Positions 45,687 through 57,200 of a stretch of DNA of 64,000 nucleotides are shown piece by piece. A program made the translations under genes and the position numbers. This stretch comes from Warburgia ugandensis (taxonomy: Eukaryota; Streptophyta; Magnoliopsida; Canellales; Canellaceae): NCBI GenBank assembly GCA_035236585.1, contig CP141136.1:33006949-33070948 (forward strand), written 5' to 3'. Positions within the stretch are counted from its first letter, which is position 1; every line of letters begins with the position of its first letter. The notes under the pieces are model-generated. The model ran no database searches. It was given only the letters and a program-made list of their open reading frames with translations, and had not been told where the DNA came from.

Positions 45687-46912
45687 TGATAAGTGCTCAA
45701 TTTTGTATAAAAAGTACCCAATTAGTATCTCATGTGATATAAATTATACGCATTATTCTAGGATTTTTTCAAAAATTCATAACATGTGCCGAGACCTGAA
45801 ATTCATTATTTCAAATCTTAGTCAAGGTTCAAGATCATCTTAGGGCTAGAAATTGAGTTCAAGGAAGCCTTTGGAAGACTCAAAAGTGACTAAAAAGGGG
45901 TCCATCCAAAATCCATTGCAAAAGGTATAAAATTCTAGCACCTTTGCATGATATTTCAAGCCATAAAAGCCACCTAAGCCACATGAGCCAATAAATGAGG
46001 ATTAGGAGAAGCTAAACCATGTGAGCCATGAAGCCAAGATGCAAGCCAATGAAGCCATCAAAGGAAGCCACTTAAGCCACGCTACATGGGTCCGCACGTT
46101 TTGGAAAGTTCCTATACAATTTCCCACTTGAAGAAAAAAAAAATGGGACTCTATCAACATAAGTATATAGGCATGAACATGTGTACCAATAATAGTAGAG
46201 ACCTAACTCCTTTAAACTTTCCTTTTTCTATCTTCCTAGGTTTCCCACTTCTAAGCAGTTTCCTTTAGGTTTCCACTTCTAAAATCCTCCTTCGTAGTTT
46301 CCACTTCTTAAGACTCCTTGCCTTACCAAACTACCTTTCCCTCATCCTTATCTTATCCTATCTTATGTTCTTTCCTTTATAATTTCCACTTTCCTAATCT
46401 CCATCCTTATCTAATCTCATCTCCTTCTCTTTCCTTCCCTTATCTTATCTCACCATCTCTATCCTTATCTTATCTCATCCCTTCTTTCTTATCTTCCTTT
46501 AGATAAAAATTAACAAGGGCTTCCCTCTTTATAAATATGTAAAAAAAGTGGAGAGGAGTATTTAATTTTTTATATACACTTTTTACTTTTATTTCAGCAC
46601 ATATTTCCTTCCCTTTTGGGAAGCCTTTCATCTTTCAATCCATGTACACTCCACTTGGACTCTCCTTCACATTACTTTGCTTCTATTTGGTGCTCTAATT
46701 CTCTTCATCCAAAGATCATCACTCTCTTGTAGTGACAGCCAAGAGAAAGTGGTTTTTGGATCATCGTTTCTAAGCATTCAAATCAAGGTTAGCTTTACTT
46801 TCTTTTCTCTAGTTGTTTGCCTCATATCTTTCCTTGTTCTTTACTAGTTCTCATCCCTCATCATCTTATTTTCTAGTTTCTCTAGTTGTTTGGATCATCT
46901 TTTCTAAGCACA
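45687..46912 (+). repeat. LTR, family A, plus-strand copy (3' truncated)
   Basis: Starts TGATAAGTGCTCAATTTTGT and contains the gccacctaagccac-type zone (45,960-46,085), a pyrimidine-rich zone, a TATA-like TTATAAATATG (46,529-46,539), the 24-base hairpin word (46,723-46,746) and a GGTTAG word that could be a splice donor. It stops at about 46,912, where the same LTR type continues in the opposite orientation. Confidence 0.75.
46723..46746 (+). other. Conserved LTR hairpin
   Basis: TCTCTTG and CAAGAGA arms around a 10-base loop. The full 24 bases are identical in LTR C (42,233-42,256). The minus-strand LTR at 53,414-53,437 keeps the two arms but has a changed loop. Position is in the transcribed part, shortly before the GGTTAG word. 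Role unknown. Confidence 0.6.
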
Positions 46913-48693
46913 CATGGTAAAGAAACATTGATAAGAAGAGTGCATGAAAAAACCTTTGTTACTGATATAAATCTTTACAAGAAAGGTGCATAACATTCCC
47001 ATACAAGAAAATAACATAATTTGCTTCAAATTTTCTGAATTAACAACATCTATGTACCATGCATGTCAACTAACAAAAAGAGAGAACCAAGGCAGAATAA
47101 AGAAAAGATGGTAAACAATTATAAAGGCTAAAATAAGATGATGAGGGATGAGAACTATAAAAGAAAAAGGAAAGATATAAGACAAACAACTAAAGAAAAG
47201 CAAAGAACACTAACCTTGATTTGAATGCTTAGAATAGATGATCCAAACACCACTTTTTCTTGGCTGTCAATAGTAGAGAGTGATGATCTTTGGATGAAGG
47301 AGAACTAGAGCACCAAATAGAAATAATAAAATAATGTGAAGGAGAACTAGAGCAAAGAAAACTAACCTTGATTTGAATGCTTAGAATAGATGATCCAGAC
47401 ACCACTTTTTCTTGGCTGTGAATAGTAGACAGTGATGATCTTTGGATGAAGGAGAACTAGAGCACCAAATAGAAATAATAAAATAATGTGAAGGAGAGCC
47501 CAAGTAGAGTGTTCATGGATTAAAGGATGAAAGGTTTCCCAAAAGATAAGGAAATATGCATTTAAATTAAAGTGAAAAGTGCATACCAAAAACTACATAC
47601 TCCTTTGCACAATTTTTATATATTTATAGAGAATAAATCCCTTGCTAATTTCTATCCTAGGGAAGATATGAAAGAAGAGATGAGAGAAGGTAAGGACAGA
47701 AATGTTGAGATAACATAAGAGAGGGAAAGAGAAGGAGATAAGAAGAGACAAGGATGGAGATTAGGAAACTGGGAATTATAAGGGAAACAAGATAATATAG
47801 GATAAGATAAGATAAGATAAGATAAGGATGAGGGAAAGGTTGTAGGATAATGCGAGGAGACTTAAGAAGTGGAGACTAGGAAGGAGGATTTAGGAAGTGG
47901 AAGCCTAAAGGAAATTGCATAGAAGTGGGAAACCTAGGAAGACAGAAAAAGGAAAGTTTGAAAGAGTTAGGTCTATTCTCTTATTGGTCCACATGTGCTT
48001 GCCCATCTATCAAATGTTAATAGAGTCCCATTTCTTTATAGCACATTTTCTGCAAGTGGGAAATTTTGTAGAAACTTCCCAAAATGTGTGGACCCCTATA
48101 ACTTGGCTTAAGTGGCCAACATGGCTTCCTTTGATGGCTTCTAACTTTGTGGCTTCATTAGCTTGCATGTTGTCTTCATGGCTCACATGACTTCTCTTCC
48201 CCTAGTCATCATTTGTTGGCTTATGAGGCTTAGTGGCTTTCGTGGCTTGAAATCTTGTGCAAAGGTCATCAAATTCTACTACCTTTTTCATGGATTTTTC
48301 ATGGGGCCCCTTTTTAGTCATCTTTGAGTCTTATAATTGATTTCTTGAACTCAATTACTTGCCCTAAGATGATATTGAATCATAATTAATTTTGTAATAA
48401 CAAATTTTAGGTCCTAGCTCTCTGATTTGATTCTAATCTTCAATTCTCATCTTGGTTGATCTCAGTCATTGGATCATCTTCTCACACCTTCAAAAGAGTA
48501 AAATCCCTAATTAAATCCTAAAAAATTTACACTTTGGGTTGGCTTTTGATCCTACAAAGTATCAAACTTTTGAATTATTAGGTTAGAAATGCATGTGTTA
48601 TGAATTTTAAAAAAAATCCTAGAATAATGCCTATAGTTTATAACACATGGGATACTAATTAGGTACTTTTTATACAAAATTGAATACTTATCA
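46913..48693 (-). repeat. 3' LTR of the gag-only element, truncated
   Basis: Minus-strand start TGATAAGTATTCAATTTTGT at 48,693. It follows the 5' LTR at 52,443-54,610 for about 1.6 kb and then breaks off at 46,913 without the T-rich end. It carries a 152-bp tandem duplication (47,211-47,514) and an (AAGAT)n run at 47,797-47,826. Confidence 0.7.
47211..47514 (-). repeat. 152-bp tandem duplication inside the LTR
   Basis: taaccttgatttgaatgctt starts at 47,211 and again at 47,363, and the two units are nearly identical. The other LTR of the element has one unit only. The unit spans the hairpin word and the possible splice-donor word. Confidence 0.85.
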
Positions 48694-49990
48694 CACCATG
48701 CAACTAGCATTTTTCTAGTCCTGAGCAAAACATGTGAAAAATCATGAAAGGAAAAATGGTTGTCATTTTCACAGGTACTCACGGTTGCATTTAGCATATG
48801 CAACAGGCCCTTAAACCTGCTAAGTTACCCCCCATGTATGAGTTTGGCTTCATGAGGGTTTGCTATGAATATACCCAAGAAATTCAGCAAGGGTAAGTCC
48901 TTTATTTATCTCAAAGAATTCTCATCCAGTAATGCTCTACTAGCTGTAACAACTTAATAAAAATGAATGAAAAATTCCATAAGTTACCTATATACCAAAG
49001 TCATTTGATTAAAATCATATCTTAGGAGAAGCCATTACCAAGACTAGTAAGGGTAGTTCTCATTAATTCCCTAATATTTATACCCTCTTTAAGGCCATCT
49101 CCTACCTTAAGATCAATAGGTCTTTGGACAGGATGAAACATAAGCTTGGAATAGGTTTTAAAAGAAAGGGTACAAGGATTCAGAGTTTCAAATCTAAGTA
49201 GAAGTCTTCAATGAACGTTAGACAACTTTCCTTTTGATTATACAAAAGTGAATATCTTTTCTATTTTTCCTTTTCCTCAACATTTTTCTTTTCCTTTTCT
49301 GGTAATTATTTTGATTTTTTTTGTATTTCTTTGAAGGAAAGGATTTTTCCTTATAACACTTTTAATATTTCTCACTTCTTAGATATTTTTCCCTTTTATA
49401 GCATCTGTACTCATTTTTGAAAATAAGTAATGGATATTTTAATTTGGTTTCTAGGTTAAGGTAAGTGGGGTTTTAAAAAGAATAGGCTTACTAAGAGGCT
49501 CAAAGGGTTTAGCTAGTGGTACAATATACTGATTAGGCTTTATATCTCTCGGCTAAAACAAGCTTATAATATTTCCTAAGTTTCTTATGGCCTATCAAAT
49601 TCAATAAATATTGAGAAAAAAAGTTTGTACTCTTTTTTTTTCTTAGCAATTAACGAAAACAAAGATACTGGGATGTTTTTTAAGTTACATATGGAATTAG
49701 ATATATCCATCAAAAAAATTATAGTCTCTAATACTCACGAAGATATATAGATCTCCACTGATTTTTCTCAAGGTCTCTATGTCATAACTATCTATTAGTC
49801 TAGATTGTGGACTATGTGTAAGTGTGTTCCAAGATTTTAACTATCATAAAACACTTCAAGACATGAATAAAATGCAAAATTAACCATATGCATTTCTATT
49901 AAGAAATTAAAGTAGGAGAAATATTGAGCTTCTAAACTCTATATTATCCTCAACTGATCGTTTCCATAGTTACGAAGCTAAAAACCAAGT
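48694..49990 (-). other. 3' non-coding tail of the gag-only element
   Basis: Corresponds to 15,000-16,468 and to 54,611-56,010. AT-rich with many stops in all frames. I see no gene. It includes poly-pyrimidine/purine stretches near 49,280-49,330. Confidence 0.6.
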
Positions 49991-50029
49991 GGTTGCGAAG
50001 AAACTGATGCTTTAGGAAAGTTTTGCGCA

Positions 50030-51110
50030 TGGGAGTTCATAAATGGACCTCCCTAGTAATTGTTCTTTGACCATGACAAGTTAGGATGCCTAGCCCATCC
50101 TAGATTATAGATCTCAAAGTATGGATTATTGCTAGGATTGCAATATGCATTTAGAGCATTCACTTGTTTCAAAAGATATTCAATGTACACAATATTAGAT
50201 GGACAAGTTGAGTTTAAATATACAGGGCTGGAACAAATAGCACAAACCTCCTATGGAGGTTTTATGTATACTTGGGTAGCCATGAGGCAACCTGCTTTCT
50301 AAGTATTTGTCTAGAACATATTGTTAAACTTGACCTTGCATCCATCCAAAGAGTCAATCCTATATGTAACTCCTATCTCATACAAGCCTCTTTTCTTTTG
50401 AGGTTGGGAATTTCTTTCTCTTCTATTAGAATAATTCCATTATTGGGAATTCTTAGCTAAAGTCTCAAAACATTCTTAGGCCTTTGTCTCATTTTTCAAC
50501 ATGAGGGCCCCTCCACTAGCTGTGCCTACGATTTATCTATTTTGAGGTGTTAGTGCCTCATAGAAGTATTGAACCTATTGCCATTTTTCAAATCCATGGT
50601 GGGGACACTTTTTCAATTCCACTTTTCTTAGCATTCATAACATTGTTCATCATCTCTGCTTGAAATTGATAATCTCCCTATGAAGGGCATTAATCTTATG
50701 GGTAGGGAAGAACTTGTTTAGGAACTTTTTAAACAGCTAGTCCCATGTGGCAATAGAACCAACCTCTAAAGAATTCAGCCATGATTTCACCTTATCTTTC
50801 AATGAGAAAGGGAAAAACCTCTAATAGAATCATCTAAGACACTTTCAAACTTAAATGTAGAGCAAATATCAAGGAATTCCTTGATATGTAGGTATGGATC
50901 CTCTCTCTCTCGACCATAATATGTTGGGAGTAACTGAATGACTCTTATGTTCAAGTTCAAAGTGGTATGCATTGGCGGGTGGCAAGGTGATCCATGATGG
51001 AGTATTTAACTGGAGTGGTACATAGAAATTTCTAATAGCCTTGTGCTCAACTACTACTGGTGGTTCAACCATGGGTTTAGGAATTTGATTTCTCACCCCT
51101 TACCTGTGGG
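50030..51110 (-). pseudogene. Athila/Tat-type gag remnant
   Basis: Minus-strand gag. 50,869-51,096 is open for 75 codons and holds the N-terminal P-x-x-x-x-H-F-E-L segment. Next comes F-P-F-S-L-K-D-K-V-K-S-W-L-N-S-L (about 50,770-50,820) and T-W-D-Q-L-F-K-K-F-L-N-K-F-F-P (about 50,695-50,745), the heart of the Retrotrans_gag domain. A C-P-S segment and the N-P-Y-F-E-I-Y-N-L-G-W-A-R-H-P-N phrase (about 50,085-50,135) are typical of Athila/Tat gag ends. Stops and frameshifts occur between the blocks. Gag would form the virus-like particle. Confidence 0.8.
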
Positions 51111-52415
51111 TACGTTCAATGTTATGATCAAATGGTACTAATTCTATGTTTTGAGATCGATGATCTTGCATGCACTAAGCTGAAATTATATCTAAATGAT
51201 GCAACCTAACTATATGCTACTCCTAAGTATAATTGATGCACAATCAATCCCTAATAGTTCACTAATGAGCTGTTTGATAATATTTGATAATGTGTAGGGT
51301 GGTAGCTTTTAAACCTAAATCTAGATCACTCCTTTTATTCAGGCTTGACTACTTCTTATGAGTTAGGCTCTACTCTAAGGTAGTTAATACAATTCTCATG
51401 CAAGGAGGTGTCTATCTCGACAAACATCACTGAAAGGCATGGAAAAATTATTTGGATTTTGGATGCCCACTATAACCATGTTGCTCAAAAGCCACTGGAT
51501 TGATAATAGATCTCCTACTTAAAAACCACCAAAGTGATAATAGATCACCTCCTTCTAAAAGGGTCCTACGAGCTCCAAACCCTAAGTCTCTTACTACTTG
51601 ATTTTAAATTAAGATTTAAGGGTAAGATCACAAACATACAAGGAATTGATTTGATTACCTAGGTAGGCCAGGATCTAATGATAAAATATAATCCTTATCT
51701 TATGAGGCCTCCTATGGGACCTTTACTATCAATGTGAACATGCACTATAAAGCAAGTAAATGTGCAATGCAATTACAAGGAAAGGAAACTACTTATATGT
51801 TATCTAACAAAGGGTCCACACCTTAACGGACAAGACACTATAACTTGACAACCTATGTCCTAGTTATAGCTGAGCTTAGGCTAACCTTTGTTGAATAGGT
51901 GTAATTTAATGCAACAACCATAAATAAGATACAACAAGTTATAATGAATGACCCTAAACTATATGAATTAGACTACCATATATAATGCAAATTACCCTAA
52001 ATGCAACTACATTAAGAAAATAAAAGAGAGTGAGGGAAACTTACAGTAGCGTTTCTAATGAAGAATAAGTTTTGGCCACCATACCCCACCCTTAGCCTAT
52101 AGTATTACAACCAATTTAAAATAAATAATTAAAATTAAGATTGCAATGGGGCCTCACTAAAAGTTCTCTTGAAAATAGAAAAATCGAATCTAAGAAACAA
52201 GGAAATCCAAATTACACCAATGAAGTTTGGCCCATAGGCTCACCACCACTCTTTTTGCCAAATTCCCCTTGTACAAAACAAGGAAAGATGGGTTAATTTG
52301 TGAGGAATTAGAAAATTATGCAAGAATGATACAAAAACCCTAATTTGATGCAACCTAAAACTATGACTAGAGATAAATAATCTAAACAAAGATCCAACCA
52401 CAAATCAATTGCAAT
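51111..52415 (-). other. Untranslated leader of the gag-only element
   Basis: About 1.3 kb between primer site and gag, similar in parts to 11,990-13,150, including an actctcatgcaaggagg-type word on the plus strand near 51,393. No gene seen. Confidence 0.55.
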
Positions 52416-52433
52416 TCCCCAGCATCAACACCA
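52416..52433 (-). other. Decayed primer binding site, tRNA-Asp type
   Basis: On the minus strand TGGTGTTGATGCTGGGGA, matching the tRNA-Asp complement at about 13 of 18 positions, about 10 nt after the LTR end. Several of the differences are C-to-T, as expected from methylated DNA. Confidence 0.6.
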
Positions 52434-52442
52434 AAAACATAG

Positions 52443-54610
52443 TGTAGCTTTAAAATTACTCACAAGTGCATGAATCAATATAGTAATTGTACATAAGGTA
52501 GGTCAATCCCGTGAGGAATGTCATAGTTTGAGATGTTGATTAGAATCTTATCTAGATCAATTATCCCAACCTAAGAAGGGTTGTATTTGATTTATTCTAA
52601 GAATTAAAAGAACATGGGAATAGAAACATTCATAAACTAGAAACTTAATATAAAGGAACTTTCTAAAAATAACAACTTTCTAAAACTAACATGGATTCAA
52701 GAAAGAAAAGTACTACAAATCTAGAAACATGAATAACTTAGAAACCTAAAGATGAATGAAATTTCTTAAACTAGAAATTAGAGACTTTCTAAATAATTAA
52801 ACTTACTAAAGATAAACTTTCTAACATGCAACTTAAAGAAACCTCCTAAAGATGATAATTTCTACGGATGAATGATTTCCAATATTAGAAACTTACAATT
52901 TCCTAAAAATAAAACTTTTAAAACTAAAATGAGAAACTTTCTAAAAACTAAGATCTAATATTAAACATGCAACTAAACATAAGTGATGAATAAAAAATAA
53001 AAAAAAAGATGTAAACATATAACTAAGCATAATCAAACTAAACTAACATGAGCATGAATTTTGGTGAAACACATATGATAAAGAAACCAGGATGAGAAGA
53101 GTGCATGAAACAAACATTGTTATTGATATAAATCTTTACAAGAAAGGTGCATAGCATTCCCATACATGAAAATAACATAATTTTTTTAAAATTATAAGAA
53201 TTAACACATTTATGTATCATGCATGTGAACCAACAAAAAGAGAACCAAATCAGAAAGAAGAAAAGATGGGAAACAATACTAAAGGCTAAAAGAAGATGAT
53301 GAGAGATGAGAACTAGAAAAGAACAAGGAAAGATATAAGGCAAACAACTAGAGAAATGCACAGAACACTAACCTTGATTTAAATGCATAGAAAACATAAT
53401 CCAAACACCACTTTCTCTTGGTTGTCACAACAAGAGAGGGATGATCGTTGGATGAAGGAGAATTAGAGCATCGAATAAAATCAAAATAACACGAAGGAGA
53501 GGCCAAGTAGAGTGCACATGAATAAAAGGATGAAAGGCTTCCCAAAAGAGAAGGAAATATGCATTGAAATTAAAGTGAAAAGTGCATACAAAAAACTACA
53601 TACTCCTCTCCACATTTTTTACATATTTATAGATAGGAAATCCCTGGCTAATTTCTATCCTAAGGAAAATAAGAAAGAAGAGATCAGAGAAGATAAGGAT
53701 AGAGATGATGATATGAGATAAGGGAGCGAAAGAGAAGGAGATAAAATCAAATAAGGATAGAGATTAGGAAACTGAGAATTATAAGGGAAAGAAGATAATA
53801 AAAGAATGAGGGAAAGGTAGTAGGATAAGGCAAGGAGGCTTAAGAAGTGGAAACTAGGAAGCAGGATTTAAGAAGTGGAAACCTAGAGAAAATTGCTTAG
53901 AAGTGGGAAACCTAAGAAGATAGAAAAAGAAAAGTTTAAAGGAGTTAGGTCACTTCTCTTATTAGTCCACATGTGCAGGTTTATCTATCCATGTTGATAG
54001 AGTCCCATTTCTTTAGAACACATTTTCTTCAAGTGACAAATTTTATAGAAACTTCTCAAAAATTTTGGACCCATGTAGCTTGGCTTAAGTGGCTTGGATG
54101 GCTTCCTTTGATGGCTTTTAACTTGGTGGCCTTGGCTTCATAGCTCATATGGCTTAGGTGCCTTTCATGGCTTGATATCTCATGCAAAGGTAGTGGAATT
54201 CTACTATCTTTTGCATGGACTTTTCATGGGCCCCTTTTTAATTACCTTTAAGTCTTCCAATTGCTTCAATTGCTTGCCCTAAGATGATCTTGAACCTTGA
54301 TTAAGCTTTAAAATAATGAATTTTACATCTTTGATCTCCGATTTTATCTTAATCTTCAATTTCCATCTTAGTTGATCTCGGCCGTTGGATCATCTTTGCA
54401 ACACCTACAAAAGAGTACAATCCTTAATTAAATCTAAGAAAACTCACATACTTACTCTAAATTAGCTTTTGAACTTATCAACTATTAAACTCTTAAATTA
54501 TTAGGTCAAAAATGCATGTGTTATGAATTTTCTAAAAATCCTAGAATAATGCCTAGAATTTATAACACATGAGATACTAATTGGGTACTTAAAAAATTGA
54601 ACACTCATCA
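52443..54610 (-). repeat. 5' LTR of the gag-only element
   Basis: Minus-strand start TGATGAGTGTTCAATTTTTT at 54,610 and end TTTTAAAGCTACA at 52,443, 2,168 bp with TG...CA ends. It is the only full-length family A LTR in the window. TATA-like words lie around 53,630 on the minus strand (CTATAAATATG). The hairpin word lies at 53,414-53,437. Confidence 0.75.
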
Positions 54611-56010
54611 CACCCCATAACTAACATTTTTCTAATCTTGTGCAAAACATGTGAAAAATCCATGAACAAAAAAATGGTTGTCATTTTCATAAGCACTCAC
54701 GATTGCAATTTCACATATGCAATAATCCCTTACATCCTTAGGTTACCCCTAGTGGACGAGTTTGGCCTCGTGAGAGTTTGCAATGAATATGACCACAAAA
54801 TTTAATAAGGATATGTCCTTTATTTATCTTAGAGATTTCCCATCCATTAATACTTTACTAGCTTTAACACTTAATAAAGATAAATGAAAATTTCTACAAG
54901 TTACCTATATACCAAAGTCAAACAAAATTCTCTTACTATGTGATTGAATCCAATAATTTGATGGTTTACATAATTTTTATAAGTACAGACAAGTCAAAGA
55001 AATGTGATCCCTTAGAATGGATGCCATTACCAAGACCAGTAAGAGTAGTCCACCTTAATTCCCTAATATCTATATCCTCTTTAAGGCTATCTTCTACCTT
55101 AAGATCAGTAGGTCTTTGGATAGGATGAAACGTAGGCTTGGAATAGGCTTTGAAAGAAAGGATACAAGGACTCCAAGTTTCAAATCTGAGTAGAAGTCTT
55201 CAATGAATGTTAGACAACTTTCCTTTTGATTATACTAAAGTGAATATCTTTTTTATTTTTCCTTTCTCTCTACATTTTTGTTTTCTTTTTTAGGTAATTC
55301 TTTTGATTTTCTTTTGATTATGTATTTCTTTGATGGAAAGGCTTTTGCGTTATAACGGTTTTTTATATTTCTCACTTTTTAGACATTTATCCTTTTTCTA
55401 CCATCTCTACTCATTTTTGAAAATAGGTAACATATATTTTAATTCAGTTTCTAGGTTAAGGTAAATGTGCTTTAAAAAGAAAATTCTTACCAAGATGCTC
55501 AAGGGGTTGACCTAGTGGTATGATATACTAGTTAGGCTATATGTCCCTGGGCAAAAATAAGGATGGCCTAAAATATTGCTAAGTTTCTTAAAGCTTATCA
55601 AATTCAGTAAATATTCAGGAAAAGAAGTTAGTACCCCTTTATTTTTTTTCTTGGTAGTTAAACAAAAAAATAATACTAGGATTTTTTTAAGTTATGCATG
55701 CTAAAGAAAATATGGAATTAGATATATCCCTCAGAAAAATGATAGTCTCTAATACTCACTTGGGTATATAGGTCTCCATTGATTTTTCTTAGGTCTCTAA
55801 GTCATAACCATCTATTAGTCTAGACTATGCACTATGTGTGTGTTCGGAGATTTTACTTTCATAAAACACTTTAAGACATGAATAAAATGTAGAATTAACC
55901 ATATGCATTTCTATTAAGAAGTTAAAGTAGGAGAAATAATAAGCTTCTAAAAATCCAATTATCATCACAGTAAAGGAACTTTGACCTTAAAATTTTGAAA
56001 AACACAGAAA
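54611..56010 (-). mobile_element. 3' tail of a second gypsy unit, sharing the LTR
   Basis: Minus-strand sequence homologous to 48,694-49,990, ending in a TTTTGCACAAGATTAG block immediately before the LTR start at 54,610. That LTR therefore has an internal tail on one side and a primer site on the other, the pattern of a tandem LTR-internal-LTR-internal array. It is cut at about 56,010. Confidence 0.65.
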
Positions 56011-57200
56011 AATGTGAAATCTTATGCATATCTTTGTCCATTTTCATCTAAGATTTATTTATAATAATGGACTAGATTCCTTTTAGGGCTTCAAATGAAA
56101 AAAAAAATGCACAATTTCCTCCATTTAATCTTAATACCAAAAAATACAAAATAAACCCAATGATAAATTGAGTGATTCAAGTGTTTGAGAATGAAATTTC
56201 TAAGGGTATTAATTGTAATAATTATATATAGATATATATCTTTTTTGTTTTAATTTTACTTGCTAATATTTTTTATGTTGCAATATACACATTCACCATA
56301 TAGGAAGTCAAAACGGGTGAAGTATTAAGGTCACTATGATAAAGTCTTTGAGAGTGCCTATTTTGAAGTTAAAATATACACATACACCTTATAGGAAGTC
56401 AAAATGGTTAAAGTATTAAGGTCTCTTTTTTATATTTTTTTAGAGTGTTTACATCAATTTAGGTAGGGTAAATTCTTAAACGTATTTAGGTCAATTTATG
56501 AAAACCATGAGAGAATGAAATGAATAAAAAAATAAGTTTCTCCATAAATAGACCATAAAGGGATCAAAAATCACTTGTTATCTTTATTAGAACGCTTAAA
56601 ACAATAAGGTAAAATAGTTATTTAATACTTCTTTTTGTTCTTATCAAAATTTCATATAAATTTGAAAAAAGGTTTATGGTTGCAAAAATGGACATTGCCT
56701 ACTTGGCCATCTTTTGGATGTTTGTATATATTCATCATGTTCTTCATGGCTTAGATTAGCTAGCTACAAAATTTCATAACCATTGGATGACTTCATCAAT
56801 GCCTTTTCTTACTTTTAAATCACACCCATTGAAACTTTCAACAAAAAAGCTAATATCTAGAAGCCTTTGATGGGCTTGATTTTGCTAGTTCACCTTAATA
56901 GGGAAGGCCAAAGATGATGAATGTTTAGATCACCAAATTTGGGGTCTTTCAACTAGTTACACCCTTTTTAGTATCAAAGTAGAAGAACTAGAAGTTATTT
57001 AATATATTCATTTTGTCTCGCTGGTTTTGACAAAGGGTAAAAGATGTACAGATAACTAAAGGAAAGGGTATGATAGCTAAAATTTTGTATGCAGTAACAT
57101 AGACCCCGACTCATGATAGGTCACATTTTCTCAAGTTGGACCTACTCTGGGTCACATTTTATTAACCAAAACTTGCTTGAATGAGCAATGGACAAGGCAG
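56011..57200. repeat. Unassigned repeats, with a 91-bp tandem pair
   Basis: atatacacattcaccatataggaagtc (first half only given) begins at 56,283 and again, slightly changed, at 56,374. The segment 56,818-56,950 is the third copy of the repeat found twice at 29,928-30,233. No gene is visible. Confidence 0.5.

Larger units (their letters stand above)
46913..54610 (-). mobile_element. Gag-only Ty3/gypsy element (LARD-like), minus strand
   Basis: A 7.7-kb element: 5' LTR 54,610-52,443, primer site 52,433-52,416, leader, gag remnant 51,110-50,030, 3' untranslated tail 49,990-48,694, and a 3' LTR 48,693-46,913 cut short at its far end. The TTTTGCTCAGGACTAG block stands just before the 3' LTR. Protease, polymerase, RNase H and integrase are absent, and the distance between gag and the tail leaves no room for them. 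It would depend on a related autonomous Athila/Tat element. Its leader resembles that of the 10,200 element. Confidence 0.7.
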
